Below are positions 31,381 through 34,869 of a stretch of DNA of 34,869 nucleotides, in pieces (the stretch's first letter is position 1; every line of letters begins with the position of its first letter). Source of the stretch: a virus; IMG/VR virus record IMGVR_UViG_3300043775_000080, positions 1-34,869 of that record; one strand, written 5' to 3'. The position numbers and the translations under genes were made by a program. The notes under the pieces were generated by a model. The model was not told the DNA's origin and searched no databases. It worked only from the letters and a program-made list of their open reading frames with translations.

Positions 31381-31961
31381 TATTTAACCTCCAACTGTTT
31401 TTTCTTTTCATCTTTTCGCGCAATGACTTTCTTTTGCCAAGCTGGGTCGCCATTGGCTGCGGCATAAGCTGCTTTGTAGGTCTTCTGAAGTTCTTCTAGC
31501 GTGCTGGTTTCGTCCATTGCTGCCATTAGGTCAGCCACTTGGTTTTCGTTGACCGTGGATTTGATTTCGGTCTTGCGGCTGGCGGCTACACCGTCATCAT
31601 CTTCTGGCGCGAGACCAGTGGCGGCTAACAAACTATATCTCCGCGCATAGGTCAAAGCACTACCAAAACCCATTGCATCCATTTTTGTGGCAGGCACATG
31701 AAGCATTCCACATTCCATAACTTCACCTGATTCATGGATCAGCATGGTTTCCACCATTACGCCATCTTTGCATTCATAGGTGCGTTGCATTAAGCCTATG
31801 CCATTGTCATTTAAAGCCCCAATAACAGCTTCAATGCAATTGGCAAGGTCAGCGTACTTAGATTTGAAATGAGGGTTTGTAGACGTTTTTAAGGCTGGCC
31901 CAAACTGGCGTTGTGCTTTGACAAACGCTGCGGCAATTTTGTTTCCAATTGGTGTTTCCAT
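31380..31961 (-). CDS. erf: ERF-family single-strand annealing protein
   Basis: A 193-aa protein with the ERF signature: NPHFKSKYADLANCIEAVIG, GIGLMQRTYE, then MGFGSALTYARRYSLLAATG and LAPEDDDG. The C-terminal 60 residues are helical and Lys-rich. It anneals complementary single strands made by the exonuclease and supports circularisation or recombination of the phage genome. Directly upstream of the exonuclease in the leftward operon. Confidence 0.93.
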   Translation of the reverse strand: METPIGNKIAAAFVKAQRQFGPALKTSTNPHFKSKYADLANCIEAVIGALNDNGIGLMQRTYECKDGVMVETMLIHESGEVMECGMLHVPATKMDAMGFGSALTYARRYSLLAATGLAPEDDDGVAASRKTEIKSTVNENQVADLMAAMDETSTLEELQKTYKAAYAAANGDPAWQKKVIARKDEKKKQLEVK

Positions 31962-31970
31962 AATTTCTCC

Positions 31971-32258
31971 TTAGTATGCGTAACGTGGGCCACAAGTCAC
32001 TTCCACAACGGTTTCCACCGTGTAGCCATTGATCTTGCGTTTGGCGTAAATAGGGATAGCACGAAGCCCTGAAGACTCGCATTGCTTAACCCCGTCAATA
32101 ACTTCATTGCGACCCATTGGCTGGATTTGTTTATCCATCACCAGTTCCTGTGTGGTGTTGGCTACCACTACGGGTGGTTCAGAACGAATGGTGGTAACAG
32201 GTGCTGGGGGCTGGCTGGCGCAACCCACCAAGGCCAAAAGTAGAAGTGCGTATTTCAT
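31971..32258 (-). CDS. Small predicted lipoprotein
   Basis: A 95-aa protein with a signal peptide MKYALLLLALVGCASQPPAP; the lipobox is LVGC (Cys13). A Pro/Thr/Val-rich linker follows, then a domain with KQCESSGLRAIPIYAKRKI and a second Cys near the end (VVEVTCGPRYAY), which could make a disulfide. It would be placed in the host envelope early, so superinfection exclusion is a possible role, but nothing proves it. Confidence 0.8.
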   Translation of the reverse strand: MKYALLLLALVGCASQPPAPVTTIRSEPPVVVANTTQELVMDKQIQPMGRNEVIDGVKQCESSGLRAIPIYAKRKINGYTVETVVEVTCGPRYAY

Positions 32259-32267
32259 TTCAATTCC

Positions 32268-32540
32268 TTAAAAAGTTTTGTTGAGATAACCATTAATTGC
32301 TTGCGCCACACGCTGGCGGCTTGGTGGCGTATAGCCTGCCAACTCTTTGACTTCTTGTTCAATCCATTGAAAGTGCATTTTGGGTAGGTCATAGGTAATG
32401 TCGATGCCATCCTTGCTGACAAAAATGTCAAAGAATCCATCGCATTCCCAATCGTCACCCTCGCACCATGTCCATTCGACATGGACTTCATCCCAAATTA
32501 GGTAGGTGGTGAATTCGCCGTTGTCGCCATTGTTCAGCAT
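32268..32540 (-). CDS. Acidic hypothetical protein
   Basis: A 90-aa protein from ATG 32540, which has GGAGGG at good distance and overlaps the previous TGA. The first half is strongly acidic and aromatic (YLIWDEVHVEWTWCEGDDWE); the second half is helical (WIEQEVKELAGY). The acidic, aromatic composition is like DNA-mimic or inhibitor proteins, though that is speculative. Coupled within the leftward operon. Confidence 0.65.
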   Translation of the reverse strand: MLNNGDNGEFTTYLIWDEVHVEWTWCEGDDWECDGFFDIFVSKDGIDITYDLPKMHFQWIEQEVKELAGYTPPSRQRVAQAINGYLNKTF

Positions 32541-32656
32541 GATGCCCTCCAAACAAAAACGTCAAGGGCAACCACCACGATGGCAGCTATGGATACCAAG
32601 TAAAGGGCGACTTGCGCCCAGTCAGTTGGTTTTTTGTAGGTTTCAATGTCAAACAT
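32534..32656 (-). CDS. 40-aa single-span membrane protein
   Basis: From ATG 32656 (AGGA at good spacing): MFDIETYKKPTDWAQVALYL, then a membrane span and a short tail ending FVWRASC. A longer in-frame start at 32740 would add an unlikely N-terminus through the ribosome-binding site. It overlaps the next gene by seven bases. Function unknown. Confidence 0.6.
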   Translation of the reverse strand: MFDIETYKKPTDWAQVALYLVSIAAIVVVALDVFVWRASC

Positions 32657-32690
32657 GGTTGTTCCTTTAGGGGCTTGCGCCCCATTTAAT

Positions 32691-32912
32691 TTAAGTGGGT
32701 TGACCTTTAAACATACGCACTGCAAGCGCTTGATGCCCAACGTGTGAAAAGCTGGCGCGGATGTAATCCCATGCTTGCTGTTGAGGAATTGCTAAGAGTT
32801 CGGTTATTACAGGCTGAATTGCATTTTCAATCTCAGCTTTTGATGCCATAAATGGGGCTGCTGCTGCGTGTGCTGATTGTGCTGCTGCTTCAATACGTTG
32901 TGCGAATGTCAT
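32691..32912 (-). CDS. First gene of the leftward operon, small helical protein
   Basis: A 73-aa, Ala/Gln-rich helical protein: MTFAQRIEAAAQSAHAAAAP, then IENAIQPVITELLAIPQQQA. It has a TAGGAAAC Shine-Dalgarno site and is the first ORF behind the strong leftward promoter, so it is among the earliest products. No family recognised. Such positions often hold host-takeover or regulatory proteins. Confidence 0.65.
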   Translation of the reverse strand: MTFAQRIEAAAQSAHAAAAPFMASKAEIENAIQPVITELLAIPQQQAWDYIRASFSHVGHQALAVRMFKGQPT

Positions 32913-32957
32913 TTTGTTTCCTAAAAGACCCTATGCGTTGTGCTGGGGCATGGGTGT

Positions 32958-32986
32958 ATTATTAAGCCAACTTAACATCATGTCAA
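32958..32986 (-). promoter_or_regulatory. Strong leftward promoter
   Basis: On the minus strand: TTGACA (32986-32981), a 17-base spacer, then AATAAT (32963-32958), five of six matches to TATAAT. The start would be near 32951, about 40 bases before the first ATG (32912). It drives the recombination operon and is the best promoter in the window. Confidence 0.85.
32962..32975. promoter_or_regulatory. Palindromic operator in the leftward promoter spacer
   Basis: TTAAG-CCAA-CTTAA is a perfect palindrome with five-base arms and lies within the spacer and -10 of the leftward promoter. A regulator bound here, probably the 54-aa Cro-like protein, would block the recombination operon. Confidence 0.7.
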
Positions 32987-32994
32987 CAGTTAAG
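32971..32994. promoter_or_regulatory. Second operator-like inverted pair
   Basis: CTTAAC (32971-32976) and GTTAAG (32989-32994) form an inverted pair 12 bases apart that flanks the -35 box of the leftward promoter. It shares the CTTAA half-site with the spacer palindrome, as expected for a multi-site operator. Confidence 0.5.
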
Positions 32995-33025
32995 ACAGAT
33001 TATTTTCTAAGGATTTACCCTAATG

Positions 33026-33053
33026 TTGCTTTTCTGTTAATCCAGCTTACAAT
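33026..33053 (+). promoter_or_regulatory. Rightward promoter making a leaderless mRNA
   Basis: TTGCTT (33026-33031), a 16-base spacer and TACAAT (33048-33053), five of six -10 matches. Transcription should begin near 33060, the A of the Cro-like ATG. No Shine-Dalgarno site precedes that ATG, so the mRNA is probably leaderless, like lambda cI from PRM. Confidence 0.7.
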
Positions 33054-33059
33054 TAAGCT
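33044..33059. promoter_or_regulatory. Palindromic operator overlapping the rightward -10
   Basis: AGCTTA-CAAT-TAAGCT is a perfect palindrome with six-base arms, placed between -10 and the start codon. Binding would shut the rightward promoter, giving autoregulation. It uses the same CTTA/TAAG half-sites as the leftward operators but in the opposite order. Confidence 0.7.
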
Positions 33060-33224
33060 ATGACTAAACAAGAACTTATCAAACTAGCAGGGTCACAGAG
33101 TGAGCTTGCCAAGATTTTGGGCATTTCCAAGCCAGCAATTTGCCAATGGAAAAATGTGCCTGAACTACGCCTGCGCCAGTTGAAAGACTTGCGCCCTGAA
33201 TGGTTTTTACAGGAGAAAACATGA
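33060..33224 (+). CDS. Cro-like HTH regulator (54 aa)
   Basis: MTKQELIKLAGSQSELAKIL followed by GISKPAICQW and RLRQLKDLRPEWF. The pattern SQSELAKILGISKPAICQW is the DNA-reading helix-turn-helix of Cro-type YdaS regulators, where the Cro acts with a larger repressor. Here no CI partner, C-terminal dimer domain or integrase is present. The gene is read from a predicted leaderless start, faces the recombination operon and likely controls both promoters. Confidence 0.88.
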   Translation: MTKQELIKLAGSQSELAKILGISKPAICQWKNVPELRLRQLKDLRPEWFLQEKT

Positions 33225-33370
33225 AAAAAGCACTTTTAGCAGTTTGGTTTGCGGCATCCACCACAATGGTTTGGGCAGCTTGTTCGACTCATTCATATTA
33301 TTCAAATGGTCGTTATGTGACTTGCCAGACCTGTTGTTTTGGAAACAATTGCAGCACTAACTGTTATTGA
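33221..33370 (+). CDS. Secreted six-cysteine micro-protein (49 aa)
   Basis: A signal peptide (MKKALLAVWFAASTTMVWA) with a VWA-A cleavage context is followed by a mature peptide of about 30 residues with six Cys (spaced C-x14-C-x2-C-C-x4-C-x3-C). This spacing suggests disulfide bonds in the periplasm. AGGAGA (33211-33216) precedes the ATG, and the ATG overlaps the Cro-like stop. It is expressed early, between the regulator and the replication gene. Function unknown; superinfection exclusion or envelope modification are possible. A lipobox is not convincing (Trp at -3). Confidence 0.65.
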   Translation: MKKALLAVWFAASTTMVWAACSTHSYYSNGRYVTCQTCCFGNNCSTNCY

Positions 33371-33395
33371 TGTAACATTGTTTGAGACACGGCTA

Positions 33396-33475
33396 GGCGG
33401 GGGGTAGCTATCCCGCCGAAAAGAGAACAGACCCCTCCTGCCGAGGTTTCTTTTTCAGGGTCTTGTTGAGGTCTG
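33396..33475 (+). promoter_or_regulatory. Structured mRNA leader of the replication gene
   Basis: The 108-base gap before the replication gene has no further ORF but several pairings. GGCGGG (33396-33401) and CCCGCC (33412-33417) form hairpin 1. AGACCC (33429-33434) can pair with GGGTCT (33458-33463). CAGACC (33428-33433) can instead pair with GGTCTG (33470-33475), and TC (33436-33437) with GA (33468-33469), which would hide the Shine-Dalgarno GAGG (33468-33471). The two pairings exclude each other. No T run follows, so it is not a terminator. Confidence 0.55.
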
Positions 33476-33478
33476 AAA

Positions 33479-34249
33479 ATGCATTATTACCAATTCAATA
33501 TTGGCGACTACCGAGCCGCCACTGCACATTTATCCAACGAAGAAGATTTGGCCTACCGCCGACTTTTGGATATGTATTACGACACTGAAAACCAAATCCC
33601 ATTGGATACCCAGTGGGTTGCCAAGCGCTTGCGTCTGGATACCGAGGTGGTCAAATCTGTTTTGCAAGATATGTTCAAGCTAACTGAAGTGGGTTGGCAT
33701 CATGGTCGATGTGAAACAGTTATTGACCAATATCACGCAATGGCTGAGAAAAATAGGGTAAATGGTCGGCTTGGTGGGCGCAAAAAGAACCCAGTGGCTT
33801 CCGACTCGCAACCCATCGCTAAGGCAACTATAAACGATAAACCAATAACGATAAACCATAAACCAATAAAAGAAAAAGCCACTGTCGTGGCTACGCCTGT
33901 CGGCGTTTCCCAATCTGTTTGGGATGACTTCAAAATCCTGCGGAAAGCTAAGAAAGCACCAATTACCCAACGTGCCATTGATGGACTTATTGCTGAAGCA
34001 AACAAAGCTGGCTGGACATTGGAACAGGCATTGACTGAATGCTGTGTGCGCGGCTGGCAGGCATTTAAAGCTGAATGGGTTGCTGACAAACCGAAGCTGG
34101 TTAACAGGTTTGATGTTGTGACCACCACAGTGCCATCCAAACAAGAACGTGACCCGGCGCTGGTCAAAATAGATGAAGATAGCAAAAAGGCAGTCCCACC
34201 TAGTAATGAGGTTTTGCAAAAATTAAAACTATTGAGAGGGAGACAATGA
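33479..34249 (+). CDS. DUF1376-type replication protein (YdaU/O-like)
   Basis: A 256-aa protein. The first 90 residues match DUF1376: YYQFNIGDYRAATAHLSNEE, DLAYRRLLDMYYDTENQIPL and VAKRLRLDTEVVKSVLQDMF, a winged-helix-type region. A linker at about 115-135 (KATINDKPITINHKPIKEK) is encoded by a heptamer array. The C-terminal half is helical (DGLIAEANKAGWTLEQALTE), probably for protein contacts with the host helicase loader. It stands where lambda O-like initiators lie, and no phage polymerase or helicase exists. The final codons are coupled to the overlapping methyltransferase locus. Confidence 0.85.
   Translation: MHYYQFNIGDYRAATAHLSNEEDLAYRRLLDMYYDTENQIPLDTQWVAKRLRLDTEVVKSVLQDMFKLTEVGWHHGRCETVIDQYHAMAEKNRVNGRLGGRKKNPVASDSQPIAKATINDKPITINHKPIKEKATVVATPVGVSQSVWDDFKILRKAKKAPITQRAIDGLIAEANKAGWTLEQALTECCVRGWQAFKAEWVADKPKLVNRFDVVTTTVPSKQERDPALVKIDEDSKKAVPPSNEVLQKLKLLRGRQ
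33829..33870. repeat. Heptamer array in the replication gene, candidate origin iterons
   Basis: Six consecutive heptamers with consensus NATAAAC: TATAAAC, GATAAAC, CAATAAC, GATAAAC, CATAAAC, CAATAAA. Because seven bases is not a multiple of three, the protein shows a seven-residue repeat (TINDKPI, TINHKPI). It is AT-rich and sits between the N- and C-terminal domains of the replication protein, like lambda ori inside gene O. Confidence 0.6.
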
Positions 34250-34869
34250 ATGAGCTGGCTTTATTCGCAGGCGCTGGTGGAGGAATACTTGCCGCAAAAC
34301 TGCTTGGATGGCGAACAGTCTGTGCAGTCGAATGGAAAGCTTATCCAGCAAGCGTATTGTGCGCCCGACAAAATGACGGTCTTCTCCCGCCTTTCCCGAT
34401 TTGGGATGACATACAAACCTTTGACGGAAACCCGTGGCGAGGAATTGTTGACGTTGTTTCGGGGGGCTTTCCATGCACAGACATTTCAATCGCAGGCCGA
34501 GGCGCAGGACTTGACGGAGAAAGTTCCTCAATGTGGTATCACATGGCGCGGGTGGTTAGCGAAGTTCGACCACGATTCGTATTTGTGGAAAACAGCCCAA
34601 TGCTCATTCATAGAGGAATCGGGCGAGTGCTTGGAGACCTTTCCTGTCTCGGGTATGACTCGCGATGGACTGTTATGGGCGCATACGACGTTGGGGCGAC
34701 GCACCAAAGGGACAGAACGTGGATTGTGGCGAACTCCCGACACTGGGGGGGGGGGGACATCTGGACTCCTCAAACAGGGCCAGAATCATCGAAAGAACGG
34801 TCAACCCATCCAAATCAGATTGGTGGATCAAGTGAACAATCCAAGACTTTGGCCCACACCGGTTTCTCG
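34246..34869 (+). CDS. dcm: C5-cytosine DNA methyltransferase, 5' part (frame A; ends at 328 after the join)
   Basis: The gene begins at ATG 34246, overlapping the replication-protein stop, and continues across the join to 328: 274 aa in total. Motif I is LFAGAGGG (6-13); the catalytic motif IV is GGFPCTDIS with Cys77; motif VI is FVENSP (E115-N116); motif VIII is HQRDRTWIV (153-161); RVDRLKAIGNGQVP (248-261) closes the enzyme. All are in order and intact, so activity is likely. It methylates cytosine in the phage genome, possibly to evade restriction. The G tract lies just after motif VIII, at the entrance to the target-recognition region. The DNA is also open in a second frame starting at 34250. 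Confidence 0.93.
   Translation, partial: MNELALFAGAGGGILAAKLLGWRTVCAVEWKAYPASVLCARQNDGLLPPFPIWDDIQTFDGNPWRGIVDVVSGGFPCTDISIAGRGAGLDGESSSMWYHMARVVSEVRPRFVFVENSPMLIHRGIGRVLGDLSCLGYDSRWTVMGAYDVGATHQRDRTWIVANSRHWGGGDIWTPQTGPESSKERSTHPNQIGGSSEQSKTLAHTGFS
34250..34869 (+). CDS. Overlapping-frame protein B, 5' part (ends at 317 after the join)
   Basis: ATG 34250 lies directly after the replication-protein TGA (34247-34249) and four bases after the methyltransferase ATG. The 269-aa frame starts MSWLYSQALVEEYL, then RLSRFGMTYKPLTETRGEE, a WKTAQCS block, GLWRTPDTGGGGTSGLL and, past the join, LWPTP and LNPEWVEWLMGWPPGWTDL. I recognise this order of blocks as a recurring family in phage and metagenomic genomes, usually annotated loosely as methyltransferase and lacking the PC motif. 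It fully overlaps the C5 methyltransferase in another frame. Translation is not proven, but the start codon sits at an ideal coupling position. Confidence 0.6.
   Translation, partial: MSWLYSQALVEEYLPQNCLDGEQSVQSNGKLIQQAYCAPDKMTVFSRLSRFGMTYKPLTETRGEELLTLFRGAFHAQTFQSQAEAQDLTEKVPQCGITWRGWLAKFDHDSYLWKTAQCSFIEESGECLETFPVSGMTRDGLLWAHTTLGRRTKGTERGLWRTPDTGGGGTSGLLKQGQNHRKNGQPIQIRLVDQVNNPRLWPTPVS
34743..34869. repeat. Right copy of 127-bp terminal direct repeat
   Basis: This is an exact copy of bases 1-127 and closes the circle. Genes entering this copy from the left should be followed into position 1 onward with an offset of 34742. Confidence 0.95.

Noticed and set aside
33396-33417. GC-rich hairpin considered as a terminator before the replication gene
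   Set aside because: No T run follows, and a terminator here would cut the replication gene from its only apparent promoter.
33680-34219. 179-aa and 150-aa minus-strand open frames inside the replication gene
   Set aside because: They are antisense to a recognisable DUF1376 gene, without a promoter or a ribosome site, and lack any family resemblance.
1-34869. tRNA genes, integrase, attachment site, transposase or CRISPR array
   Set aside because: None of the unassigned stretches shows a cloverleaf, a GTTCRANNC-like box, recombinase motifs or spaced repeats; intergenic space is too small for most of them.

Overview
The window is the complete genome of a short-tailed, P22-like dsDNA bacteriophage, given as a linearised circular contig. 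The first 127 bases (1-127) are repeated exactly as the last 127 (34743-34869), so the unique circle is 34,742 bp. A cytosine-methyltransferase gene runs across the join. The host is probably a Gram-negative bacterium: there is an M15-type endolysin with a 3-TM holin, a Sec/Lol-style lipoprotein, purine-rich Shine-Dalgarno sites and sigma70-like promoters. A freshwater betaproteobacterium would fit the general style, but that is only an impression. There is no integrase, DNA polymerase, helicase, tRNA or CRISPR array, so the phage depends on host replication and looks lytic or defective for lysogeny.

Layout. 1-3187 (+) holds the 3' end of the methyltransferase locus and a run of small accessory genes: a VRR-NUC-type nuclease, two zinc-finger proteins, an HNH-like protein, a GroES-like co-chaperonin and small basic proteins. 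3218-11324 (+) is the head module: small structural and coiled-coil genes, an ADP-ribosyltransferase-like protein, terminase small and large subunits, P22-type portal, scaffold and coat. 11383-17999 (+) carries two small virion-type proteins and then a large tail-fibre locus with small companion genes. 18003-26562 (+) follows P22 order: gp4-like, gp10-like, two small proteins at the gp26/gp14 positions, then gp7-, gp20- and gp16-like ejection proteins. 26572-29063 (+) has a tail-collar fibre and the lysis cassette, ending in holin and endolysin.

29060-32912 (-) is a tightly overlapped leftward operon: a lambda-exonuclease/YqaJ-like nuclease, an ERF annealing protein, a small protein with an SSB-type acidic tail, a winged-helix protein, a lipoprotein and several tiny membrane or zinc proteins. 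It is driven by a strong promoter with a palindromic operator in its spacer. From the same divergent control region a rightward promoter makes what looks like a leaderless mRNA for a 54-aa Cro-like regulator. That gene is followed by a secreted six-cysteine micro-protein and a DUF1376-type replication protein whose gene contains a heptamer array (candidate origin).

The most unusual locus is the methyltransferase at the circle join. One DNA segment of about 810 bp stays open in two frames from two ATGs four bases apart. Frame A is a complete 274-aa C5-cytosine methyltransferase with all key motifs. Frame B is a complete 269-aa protein that I recognise as a separate recurrent phage family (start MSWLYSQALVEEYL, end LNPEWVEWLMGWPPGWTDL). 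A 12-G tract lies inside both frames, where single-base slippage would exchange their C-terminal halves or truncate the product.
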